From: Corallococcus caeni
GTDB lineage: Bacteria > Myxococcota > Myxococcia > Myxococcales > Myxococcaceae
Length of the DNA stretch: 64,000 nt
Assembly (NCBI RefSeq): GCF_036245865.1
Contig: NZ_BTTW01000001.1
Coordinates: 1,302,001 to 1,366,000 of the forward strand
Direction: 5' to 3'
A model generated the notes under the pieces. It searched no databases. It worked only from the letters and a program-made list of their open reading frames with translations, and was not told where the DNA came from. This document shows, in pieces, positions 34,168 to 41,972 of this stretch. The position numbers and the translations under genes were made by a program. The stretch's first letter is position 1. Each line of letters begins with the position of its first letter.

Positions 34168-35214
34168 CTACAGCAGCTTCATCAACTCCGCGCGCTTGGC
34201 GTTGTACTCCTCGTCGGAGAGCACGCCCGCGTCCTTCAGCTCCTTGATCTCCTTGAGCCGCTGCGCCGGGCTGCGCGTGTCCGCCGGAGCGGCCGCCTGC
34301 GCGGGCTCCGCGGGGCGCTGCTGCTGCTGCTGGTTCTGCTGGTTGGCGAACATCTGCGCCATGCCGAACCCCATGCCCATGCCCATGCCCTGCATGGCGC
34401 CGTCGGAGCCGCCACCGCCCTTGGCCATGCCCTCGGACGCGCCGAGCATCGCCTGGCCTTGCGCGTACTGCTGGAAGCCGCCGGCCAGCCGCGAGTACGC
34501 GACGTCCTTGGACAGCTTCTTCAGGGTGATTTCGTCCTCGGGCTTGATGCTGACGACGAAGTTGCCCATGCGGACGATGGTGAGGCCGTAGGAGTCCACG
34601 TGCGGCTTGAGGCCAGCGAGGATCTCCTGCTCCATCTCCTCCACGTAGGCGCCGCTCGTCACGTCCAGCAGCGGCCACTTCTTCTTCACCAGCAGCTCGG
34701 CGGTGCGGTCGCGCGTCACCTTGAGCACCTGGCCCTTGAACCAGCCCAGGAACTCCTCGTTGGAGGCGCGGCCCATGCCGACCAGGCCCACCACGAGCTT
34801 CTCCGGCTCCGTCACGCGGATGGAGAAGTCGCCGTACACCATGGTGCCGATGCCCAGGCCCGTCTCCGGGTCGCGCACGTCACCGATGGGGCCGCCGAAC
34901 TTCACGCCCGTGTGCTCGCGGTTGGAGACGAAGAAGATCTCCGCCATGAACATGTTGCCGCCGGTGAAGCCCTCCAGCAGGCGCGACAGGAACGGGATGT
35001 TGTTGGTGTCCAGCGTGTGGCGGCCGGGCCCCAGCTTCCCCTCCACCTTGCCGTCCTTGACGAACAGCGCCACCTCATCCGCGTCCACGGTGAGCTGCGT
35101 CTTCATCCGGACGTTCTTCTCCGGATACTTGTAGACGATCTCGCCCTTCGCGCTGTCCGCGCGGGCGATGAAGTTCCGCTGCGCCTCGCCCTTGATGCTG
35201 TCGAAGATCCCCAT
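34168..35214 (-). CDS. SPFH-domain (YdjI/virion-core-like) protein with SHOCT C-terminus
   Basis: 348 residues from ATG 35214 (MGIFDSIKGEAQRNFIARAD). The SPFH/band-7-like region spans about 20-250: IVYKYPEKNVRMKTQLTVDADEVALFVKDG, GPGRHTLDTNNIPFLSRLLEGFTGG and VTRDRTAELLVKKKWPLLDVTSGAYVEEM. It has no membrane segment, as in the YdjI subgroup. Residues 265-310 are Gly/Met/Gln-rich. The last 35 residues are a SHOCT motif (SPAQRLKEIKELKDAGVLSDEEYNAKRAEL), a short oligomerisation module found at the ends of many bacterial proteins. It stands alone between a terminator and the ABC operon. Confidence 0.85.
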   Translation of the reverse strand: MGIFDSIKGEAQRNFIARADSAKGEIVYKYPEKNVRMKTQLTVDADEVALFVKDGKVEGKLGPGRHTLDTNNIPFLSRLLEGFTGGNMFMAEIFFVSNREHTGVKFGGPIGDVRDPETGLGIGTMVYGDFSIRVTEPEKLVVGLVGMGRASNEEFLGWFKGQVLKVTRDRTAELLVKKKWPLLDVTSGAYVEEMEQEILAGLKPHVDSYGLTIVRMGNFVVSIKPEDEITLKKLSKDVAYSRLAGGFQQYAQGQAMLGASEGMAKGGGGSDGAMQGMGMGMGFGMAQMFANQQNQQQQQRPAEPAQAAAPADTRSPAQRLKEIKELKDAGVLSDEEYNAKRAELMKLL

Positions 35215-35411
35215 GTCTGTTTCAGCGCCTCCGTGGCCGCCTGGGCGGCAGGTCTTCAAAGCTTCGTAACCCCAACCCCTAAATGCGGGGCCGCCAGCGC
35301 GAAAGCGCCACCGCGCTTCCCCCGGCATCCTCCCCTGGAACATACCAGCTTCACGGGCGCCTGCCCGTCCGGCCGGCCCCCTGGCAGTCCACTGTCCCAC
35401 CCGCCAGTGAC

Positions 35412-36212
35412 TCAACCCCAGCGGCTGACCAGACGTTCCCGGTCCAGGAGCCGGATGCTGGCCCCCAAGAGGACGAGGTCCAGCACCAGCACGACGGCTC
35501 CCTGGATGGCGTAGTAGCCCAGGCCCGCCTTGAGCACGCCCGCCACCTGCCCGCCCACCAGGCCCACCAGCGGCAGCACCACCAGCGCGGACAACTGCTG
35601 CGCCATGCGCGCCTCGCTCACCCGGGCGGAGATGAGCACCGCGACGCCGTTGCCGAAGAAGGCGAACAGCGGCGCGAGCACGAACACGCCGAAGCCCCAC
35701 AGCGCGTTGGGCATCAGCGGCGCGCCCACCAGCGGCCACGCCACCCAGTCCACGCCCACGCAGAACAGGGCGAAGGCGAACCAGGTCATCATCACCGCGG
35801 GCACCAGCGCGGCCAGGCTCTTGCCCGCCACCAGCTCCGCCGCGGACACGGGCGACGCGAGCAGCGGCTCCAGCGTGCGCCGCTCCTTCTCCCCCGCCAC
35901 GCTCTGGGACGCGATGAGGATGGGGATGAAGACGGGCATCACCAGGAACATGCCGAACCAGTCGGTGAGCGACTTGTCGATGAGGAAGCGCGCCGCGCTC
36001 GCGCCCAGGGGCAGCGTGGGGTCGTAGAAGAGGGCCACCGTGCGCAGGTCGGAGTGGTCCGGCTGCCGCACGTACGTCCACACCACGCCGATGGGCACCG
36101 TCACCATCACCAGCGGCAGCACCGCCATGGACAGGAGCAGGCCCACGTTCTTGCGCAGGTCCAGCGAGTCCTTCCAGAACACCGCCAACGCGCGTCGCGG
36201 CCGGAAGGCCAT
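35412..36212 (-). CDS. ABC-2 type transporter permease
   Basis: 266 residues from ATG 36212, 2 bases after the ATPase stop. Six hydrophobic segments: LLLSMAVLPLVMVTVPIGVVWTY near the N-terminus, then FGMFLVMPVFIPILIAS, AALVPAVMMTWFAFALFCV, ALWGFGVFVLAPLFAFFGNGVAVLI, LSALVVLPLVGLVGGQ and a last one near the C-terminus. The motif SVAGEKERRTLEPLLASPVS is the ABC-2/NatB-type signature for exporters. It forms the channel for the ATPase encoded just upstream. The substrate is unknown; the linked GT39 gene suggests a glycolipid or polymer. Confidence 0.88.
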   Translation of the reverse strand: MAFRPRRALAVFWKDSLDLRKNVGLLLSMAVLPLVMVTVPIGVVWTYVRQPDHSDLRTVALFYDPTLPLGASAARFLIDKSLTDWFGMFLVMPVFIPILIASQSVAGEKERRTLEPLLASPVSAAELVAGKSLAALVPAVMMTWFAFALFCVGVDWVAWPLVGAPLMPNALWGFGVFVLAPLFAFFGNGVAVLISARVSEARMAQQLSALVVLPLVGLVGGQVAGVLKAGLGYYAIQGAVVLVLDLVLLGASIRLLDRERLVSRWG

Positions 36213-36214
36213 GC

Positions 36215-37174
36215 TCACGTCTCCTCTTCCCGAAGCAGGTCCAGGTACACCTCTTCCAGCGGCCGCTGCGCGGGCACCACGCTGTGCACGCGCGCGCCCG
36301 CGCCCACCAGGCACGCCACCACGTCCGGCGCCTGCGCCTCGTCCGCCACCATCACCCGCAGGCGGCCGCCCTCCACCAGCACGTTGGGCGTGAACGGCAG
36401 CGCCGCCAGCGCGGGCAGGAAGCGTTCCGCGTCGCCCTCCACGCGCACGTCCAGCGCCTGCCCCGCGCGGCGCAACTCACGCACCGGGCCCAGCGCCAGC
36501 AGGCGGCGGCGCACGACGGCCACGCGCTCGCACAGCCGCTCCACCTCCGCCAGGTTGTGCGAGCACAGGACGATGGTGCGCCCCTCGGAGGCCAGCTCCG
36601 CCACCGCGTCGCGCACGGTGCGCGCGGACTCGGGGTCCAGGCCGCTGGTGGGCTCGTCCAGGAAGATGACGCGCGGGTCGTGCACCAGCGTGCGCACGAT
36701 GGCCAGCTTCTGGCGCATGCCCTTGCTGAAGCCGCCGCACGGGTCGTCCTCGCGGCCGCCCAGCCCGAAGCGGTCGAGGTAGTGCTTCGCGCGGGGCCAC
36801 GCGACGGACTCGTCCAGTTCGTGCAGCTTCATGAAGAAGCGCAGGTTCTCCCGGGCGGTGAGCCGGTCGTAGAGCCCGGGCTGTTCGGTGAGCAGGCCCA
36901 CCACCTTGCGCAGCGACTCGCCGTCGCGCGTGACGGAGTGGCCCCACACCTCCGCGTCGCCGCCGGAGGGCTGGAGCAGCCCCGTCAGCATGCGCACCGT
37001 CGTCGTCTTGCCCGCGCCGTTGGGGCCCAGCAGGCCGAACACCTCACCGGGCCGCACGTCGAAGGTGAGGTCCTCCACGGCGGTGCGCTCGCCAAAGCGC
37101 TTCGCCAGCCCGCGCACGCGCAGGCCTCCCTCCCCGGGGGACTCCACGCGAACGGCGGGCAGGGGGCGGCTCAC
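36215..37174 (-). CDS. ABC transporter ATP-binding protein
   Basis: 319 residues from GTG 37174, which overlaps the TGA of the GT39 gene as GTGA. Walker A GLLGPNGAGKTTTV, signature CGGFSKGMRQKLAI, Walker B VIFLDEPTSGLDP and the switch His (LCSHNLAEVERLCERV). After residue 220 there is a regulatory extension (LDVRVEGDAERFLPALAALPF...), typical of ATPases paired with ABC-2 permeases. With the permease it makes an exporter. The tight coupling with the glycosyltransferase gene points to a shared product. Confidence 0.92.
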   Translation of the reverse strand: MSRPLPAVRVESPGEGGLRVRGLAKRFGERTAVEDLTFDVRPGEVFGLLGPNGAGKTTTVRMLTGLLQPSGGDAEVWGHSVTRDGESLRKVVGLLTEQPGLYDRLTARENLRFFMKLHELDESVAWPRAKHYLDRFGLGGREDDPCGGFSKGMRQKLAIVRTLVHDPRVIFLDEPTSGLDPESARTVRDAVAELASEGRTIVLCSHNLAEVERLCERVAVVRRRLLALGPVRELRRAGQALDVRVEGDAERFLPALAALPFTPNVLVEGGRLRVMVADEAQAPDVVACLVGAGARVHSVVPAQRPLEEVYLDLLREEET

Positions 37175-39483
37175 TCGATGGTCACCAGCACGAACTTGTT
37201 GTTGATGTCCCGGTCGATGAGGGTGACGGTCTTGTCGGAGCCCACCGCGGTCCTGAGCAGGTTCACGCGGTTGTGCTCCACCAGCGCCCACTCGCGGCCG
37301 GGCCGCGCCACGTACTGGCGCATGCGCGTGTTGGCGTCGCCCGCGCGGAACTGCTCCACCGTGTTGCGCGAGTAGAACGTCTCCCCGCGCCAGTTCATCA
37401 TGTACGCGGCGATGGGCTCTCCCGCCTGGCGCTGGTTGTAGTAGCGCCAGAACAGGTCGCGCTGCGTCCAGTGGTGGGACAGGTCCACCCAGTGGCCCCA
37501 GTTGAACCAGAGCGCGAACGCCGCGGCCAGGCCCCAGAACGTGCTGAACAAGAGCACGCGCGAGCGCTGCAGCGCGGCCACCACCGCCAGCACACCGGCC
37601 ACGCCGAAAGCGAAGCCCATGCCCACCTTCACGTTGATGGTGCCGGACAGGGCCTTGAACAGCGCGTCCGACGCGGGCGGGCCCTTGAAGCCGCGCACCG
37701 CCAGCGCCACGCCCACCATCGCCAGGCCGAAACCCACCACCTGGAGCACCGTGCGCCCCGGCGCCTCCTCCGGCCGCGACGACTGCCAGATGAGGAAGCC
37801 CGCGAGCGCCAGCAGCGCCACGCCCCACAGCCCCATGGCGGACACCTGCCCCTGCGTGGCCACCGCGGCCAGCGTGGCCCCGCCGGTGAGCAGCAGCCCC
37901 AGCGCGACGGCACGCCCGGCGGCCGGACGCTCCTGCTTCACCTTGGAGGAGAACGCGTCGAAGGCGAGGTACACGCCGAAGGCCAGCAGCACCAGCGTCA
38001 CCAGGTCGCCCATCCACAGCGGGCGCGAGGAGAAGAACGCGATGGGCCGGGAGACCAGGTCCTGCGGGTAGGGCCGGTCGTAGTTGTAGACGAACAGGTC
38101 GGTGAAGTCCTTGGGGTTCTCCGCCAGGTCCTTGCCCACGAGGATGAAGAGCACCAGGCCGAAGATGAGGCTCACGGCGTGCTCGGAGATGCCGTCCTTC
38201 CACAGCCGGTCCACGAACAGCGCGATGAGGATGGCCAGGCCCGGCAGGATGGGGAAGACGTAGTGGTGGAACTTCGTGGCGCTGGAGGCCAGCAGGTAGA
38301 ACGCGAACGCCACCCACAGCACGGCGATGAGCGCCAGGTGGTCCGCCTTGTCCCGCGAGCGCAGCTTCAGGCGCGACACGACCGCGAACGCGCCGGGCAG
38401 CAGCGCCACCCACGGGAAGATGGCGAAGCCGCCCTGCTCGATGAAGTAGGTGAACGACCCGCCCGGCGTGGTGGTGTGCACGCCCGCGGTGAGGCGGTTC
38501 AGGTGGTCATGGATGAAGAAGCGGTACCAGAACAGCTTGCCCTCGTCGTCCACGCCGTCGAAGAGGCACAGCGTCAGGTACCAGGGCACCGCCACCGCGA
38601 AGAAGACGAGGATGCCCGTGCCCAGCTTCATCCGGTACATCTGCGCCCACAGCACGGGCATGGGCCGCGTGCCCGCGCGGACCTGGGCGCGGTCCTCGCC
38701 GTTGAAGAGCCAGCGCAGGTGCGCCTCCAGGCTCTCGCGGCTCCACGGGATGACGGCGGCGGCCGCGTACAGCACCAGGATGACCGCGGGCAGGCCCACG
38801 CCCAAAAGGCCCTTGGCCAGCGTGGCCAGGCCCGCGAAGACGTAGAACGCGTACCACCAGCCGGCACGGTGCTTCGTGGTGTCGTCCAACTGCCCGATGA
38901 GCGCGCACGCCATGGCGCACACGAAGGTGGTGACGAAGGGCGTGTCGGTGACGGTCTGCCGGGTGAGCAGGAAGTACAGCGGCATGGTGGCCAGCACGAA
39001 GCCCGTGGCCAGGCCCGCGCGCATGCTCACCACCCTCGCCACCGCCAGCGACAAGAGCGCCACGGCGGTGATGCTCAAGAGGGCGAAGGGCATCCGCATG
39101 CCCCACTCCGTGTAGAGGCCCATGGCGCCGTCGCCCCTGAGCGCGCCGACGATGTTCATCCCCAGCGCCTGCATCCACATGGTGAGCGGCGGCTTGGAGA
39201 AGAACCACGCGTTCTCCCAGAAGGGATAGACGTAGTCGCTGCGCTGGATCATCTGCCGGCCCACTTCGCCGTAGTGCGTCTCCCAGGGGTCCCACAGTCC
39301 CACGGCGCCCAGGTAGGGCACGAAGAGCAGCGCCGCGAAGCCCGCGGTCGCCAGGACCACGCGGGTGCTGAAGGACAGGGCCAGCCATCGCCTCGCCCAT
39401 GAAGACGTCAGGGTGTCGTCACCCAGGATGGCCTGGGCGAAGGTGGATTCCCCCTGCGAGTTCTTTTCGCCGTCGCTTGCCAC
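37171..39483 (-). CDS. GT39-family glycosyltransferase, polytopic membrane protein
   Basis: 770 residues from GTG 39483, with AAGGAG 8 bases upstream; no ATG fits better. ArnT/PMT-like: after a 40-residue cytoplasmic start comes a hydrophobic helix (VVLATAGFAALLFVPYLGAVG) and the GT39 acidic motif LWDPWETHYGEVGRQM in the first periplasmic loop. About 11-13 further membrane helices follow, e.g. LTRQTVTDTPFVTTFVCAMA, GILVFFAVAVPWYLTLCLF and SLIFGLVLFILVGKDL, then a soluble C-terminal domain of 130 residues. The family moves sugar from polyprenyl-phosphate to lipid A, protein or other acceptors in the periplasm; the acceptor here is unknown. First gene of an operon with an ABC exporter. Confidence 0.88.
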   Translation of the reverse strand: MASDGEKNSQGESTFAQAILGDDTLTSSWARRWLALSFSTRVVLATAGFAALLFVPYLGAVGLWDPWETHYGEVGRQMIQRSDYVYPFWENAWFFSKPPLTMWMQALGMNIVGALRGDGAMGLYTEWGMRMPFALLSITAVALLSLAVARVVSMRAGLATGFVLATMPLYFLLTRQTVTDTPFVTTFVCAMACALIGQLDDTTKHRAGWWYAFYVFAGLATLAKGLLGVGLPAVILVLYAAAAVIPWSRESLEAHLRWLFNGEDRAQVRAGTRPMPVLWAQMYRMKLGTGILVFFAVAVPWYLTLCLFDGVDDEGKLFWYRFFIHDHLNRLTAGVHTTTPGGSFTYFIEQGGFAIFPWVALLPGAFAVVSRLKLRSRDKADHLALIAVLWVAFAFYLLASSATKFHHYVFPILPGLAILIALFVDRLWKDGISEHAVSLIFGLVLFILVGKDLAENPKDFTDLFVYNYDRPYPQDLVSRPIAFFSSRPLWMGDLVTLVLLAFGVYLAFDAFSSKVKQERPAAGRAVALGLLLTGGATLAAVATQGQVSAMGLWGVALLALAGFLIWQSSRPEEAPGRTVLQVVGFGLAMVGVALAVRGFKGPPASDALFKALSGTINVKVGMGFAFGVAGVLAVVAALQRSRVLLFSTFWGLAAAFALWFNWGHWVDLSHHWTQRDLFWRYYNQRQAGEPIAAYMMNWRGETFYSRNTVEQFRAGDANTRMRQYVARPGREWALVEHNRVNLLRTAVGSDKTVTLIDRDINNKFVLVTIE

Positions 39484-39631
39484 GCGCGCGTGCTCCTTCG
39501 TCGTCCGGGACGGGCCCACCGTGCACCACATGGGGCCGGGGGGCTTATATCCCCACCACCTTCGCCGGTCGACCGACCTGGAAGGGGGTGCGTCGTTCTC
39601 GCGCCAGCGCGCGCTTCCGCGTGCACAGGTG

Positions 39632-39651
39632 CTGTGCAGGCGCCTGCACAG
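39632..39651. promoter_or_regulatory. Perfect 20-bp palindrome, candidate operator
   Basis: CTGTGCAGGCGCCTGCACAG is a perfect inverted repeat. The half-site TGCACAG also occurs at 39622-39628, forming a second inverted repeat TGCACAG-GTG-CTGTGCA with the left arm. It lies about 120 bases before ATG 39773 and 150 bases from the divergent GT39 start, inside the 289-base gap 39484-39772, where nothing else coding is seen. Confidence 0.6.
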
Positions 39652-39772
39652 TCGCACGGGCAAGTCCGCGGAAGCCCGTCCTCCTGCCAGGGGCACGGGC
39701 CTTGTAGAGGCACCCCATCACGAAGCCTGACCGCGTGGCCGGAGCGCGGAAGGCCGCTCATGAGGAGCAGTG

Positions 39773-41074
39773 ATGCTGGTTTCAGCGGTGACCCTGGGAT
39801 GTGCCCTCCTGCTCGGGCAGGTGGAGGCGCAGGAGGTGGCGGAGCCCGAGGCTCCGGCAGAAGCGCCGGTGGACGCGACGCAGGCCACGACGCCGGAGCC
39901 GCCCGTGGCGCCGGAGCCGTGGGACTTCCAGATGGCCGTTCCGAACGCGTCGTCTCCCCAGCAACCCTTTGACGGGCAGGTGCGGTGCCTCACCCTGCCA
40001 CCCACGCCCGCCGTGCCTTCCGGTCAGTGGCGCGCCCGCTGCGACGAGGCGAAGAAGGAGTGCCTGGTGTCGCCCGCGAATGAGCTGGACGCGGAGGGCC
40101 ACGAGAATGATCAACCCCTGCAGCGGGTGGACTGGTGCGTGTCGCACTTGATGCCCACGGAGACAGCGCGCCAGTACCGCATGGTGCCCGCCATCGCGGA
40201 GGCGCCGCCGGGCTGGTACCGCGACGAGCGCGGACGGGTGCTCCAGTACAACTTCGACCTGCACCGGCGCGTCTACCTGGGCGGAGCGTGGGCGCCGCGT
40301 TGGCTGCGCGGGACGGACGGCGTGGACGAGCGCGTGCGGGTGGACTTCGGCGTGGACCTGGAGTGGCCCGGCGATTCGGACCGGCTGCACCGGATGACGC
40401 TGCTGGACACGGAGCTGTACCTGGGAGACGCGGCATCCTACGAGGCCACGCTCCTGCGCTACGACTTCCGCAGCCAGCACGACGCGCCCCTCTTCCGGGT
40501 GACGACCTTCTACGGCCGCCCCCGGCGCTTCGACGTCTACGCCAACCTGGGCTTCTGGATGGAGGTGCTCCACGGGGAGCAGGTGCGCCGCGAGGACGTG
40601 CACGCGGACTTCCTCTCCCTGGCCGCGACCGACCTGACGCTGGACCTGTGGCATTCGAGCGACCTCGTGTCCTACGTGCGCGTGCGGGCAGGGCCCGCCG
40701 TGGAGCGCGACCGGACGAACGGCTTCTTCACGCTCGTCCCCGCGGCGGCGCTGGAGGGGGACCTCACGCTGGACCGGGACGGCTTCCACCACGTGCGCTT
40801 CGGCGCGGAGGCCCAGAAGGTGCTGCTCGCGGAGCACGTGGACGGCCGGCCCCTGCGTCCGGAGCGGCTGCGACTGCGCGCGGGCTACGAGGTCATCCTG
40901 CTGGCCATCAACGACCAGCCCGTGAGCCTGACGCTGGACGGACGCGGGACGTGGCGCGACGACGTGGCGAACGCGCCCGCGGGTTGGGAATGGTCCGCGC
41001 AGGCGGGCCTGCGCTTCTCGCTGTGGGCTCCGGCGAGAAGGTCCGCGCCGACGTCGTCCCCCGGGAAGGGCTAG
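39773..41074 (+). CDS. Secreted protein of unknown function, possible outer-membrane barrel
   Basis: 433 residues from ATG 39773, with GAGGAG about 7 bases upstream. Short signal peptide MLVSAVTLGCALLLGQVEA, then a Pro/Ala/Glu-rich linker to residue 50. Two cysteine pairs follow around 70-125 (VRCLTLP; RCDEAKKECLV; DWCVSH). From 160 onward alternating strands with aromatic ends (LYLGDAASYEATLLRYDF; FRVTTFYGRPRRFDVYANLGFW) end in LRLRAGYEVILLAINDQPV and a closing strand GLRFSLW, as in a beta-barrel. Not recognised. The next gene, 7 bases on, shares the LLAxNDxPV element and is probably a paralog. No partner enzyme is apparent. Confidence 0.7.
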   Translation: MLVSAVTLGCALLLGQVEAQEVAEPEAPAEAPVDATQATTPEPPVAPEPWDFQMAVPNASSPQQPFDGQVRCLTLPPTPAVPSGQWRARCDEAKKECLVSPANELDAEGHENDQPLQRVDWCVSHLMPTETARQYRMVPAIAEAPPGWYRDERGRVLQYNFDLHRRVYLGGAWAPRWLRGTDGVDERVRVDFGVDLEWPGDSDRLHRMTLLDTELYLGDAASYEATLLRYDFRSQHDAPLFRVTTFYGRPRRFDVYANLGFWMEVLHGEQVRREDVHADFLSLAATDLTLDLWHSSDLVSYVRVRAGPAVERDRTNGFFTLVPAAALEGDLTLDRDGFHHVRFGAEAQKVLLAEHVDGRPLRPERLRLRAGYEVILLAINDQPVSLTLDGRGTWRDDVANAPAGWEWSAQAGLRFSLWAPARRSAPTSSPGKG

Positions 41075-41081
41075 GCACGGC

Positions 41082-41939
41082 ATGGTGGCGCTCGCGCTGG
41101 CATTGCTCCTGGGCACCGTGCCCGGCCTGTCGTGTGAGGGCCGGACGGCGGCCGGGGAGACGTTCCCCACCTGCTTCGACCCCGGCACCGGCTGGGTGCT
41201 GGGCACCGCGCTGCGCGTGCAGGACGACACGCAGGCCCTCGCCGTGCGCACGGGGTTCCTGGTGCGCGCGGACCGTTCGAGCGGCAGCAAGGCGGACTCG
41301 CTGTGGTTCGACTCGCACCGGCTGCTCATGACGGAGGCCTGGGGCGGCGAGCAGCCTGGGCTGACCTTCACCGCCTACGAGGGCCTGCTGCGCAGACACG
41401 TGGAGGAAGGCGCCATCCTCGTCTCCATCGGGCGGCCCCGGCGCATCCCCTTCCCGTTCGACGTGGCGCTCGCCGCGCGCGCGGCGCACCTGGAGCGGCG
41501 CACCTGGGAGGGCGCGGGCTGGACGTTGGAGACGGGCCGCGTGGGGCTGCTGTTGGATCCGCTTCGCACGAACACCGAATGGGGCTGGCTGGCCGTGGGC
41601 CCCGCCGCGAGTCATGCCCTGCGCCATGCGCCGGACGGCACCCGGAACGAGGTGTCCCCCTTCACGTCCCTGCTGCTCGACGCGGGCTGGGAGACGCGGG
41701 ATGGACGGTGGGCGTTGCGCGCGACGGGGCTCGCGGGCTGGAGCTTCGAATTCGACGGGGGCGCGCACTTCCGGGCGCGCGGCGAGGTCGCGCTGGAGCA
41801 CGTGCTCCTCGCGGTCAACGACGCGCCGGTGTTCGTACGGCTCGCCGCCACGGGCGTGAAGAACGACGCGGGGCTCTTCCGGCGTGACGAAGGGCTGCTG
41901 GGCGTGGGGCTCGCGGTGCGCCCGTTCGGCCAGCGCTGA
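41082..41939 (+). CDS. Secreted protein, probable paralog of the preceding gene
   Basis: 285 residues, not recognised. Signal peptide MVALALALLLGTVPGLSCEG; two further cysteines lie early (SCEGRT; PTCFDPG). The body is strand-rich: LGTALRVQDDTQALAVRTGFL, WLAVGPAASHAL and FTSLLLDAGWE. Near the C-terminus, VLLAVNDAPVFVRLAATG matches ILLAINDQPVSLTLDGRG of the upstream protein at the equivalent distance from the end. The C-terminal strand GVGLAVRPFGQR is compatible with a barrel. Cotranscribed with the upstream gene (7-base gap), so the palindrome at 39632 may control both. Confidence 0.7.
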   Translation: MVALALALLLGTVPGLSCEGRTAAGETFPTCFDPGTGWVLGTALRVQDDTQALAVRTGFLVRADRSSGSKADSLWFDSHRLLMTEAWGGEQPGLTFTAYEGLLRRHVEEGAILVSIGRPRRIPFPFDVALAARAAHLERRTWEGAGWTLETGRVGLLLDPLRTNTEWGWLAVGPAASHALRHAPDGTRNEVSPFTSLLLDAGWETRDGRWALRATGLAGWSFEFDGGAHFRARGEVALEHVLLAVNDAPVFVRLAATGVKNDAGLFRRDEGLLGVGLAVRPFGQR

Positions 41940-41972
41940 AGCGGCGCTCCCTCGCGCTGCTCCAGCGTCCGG

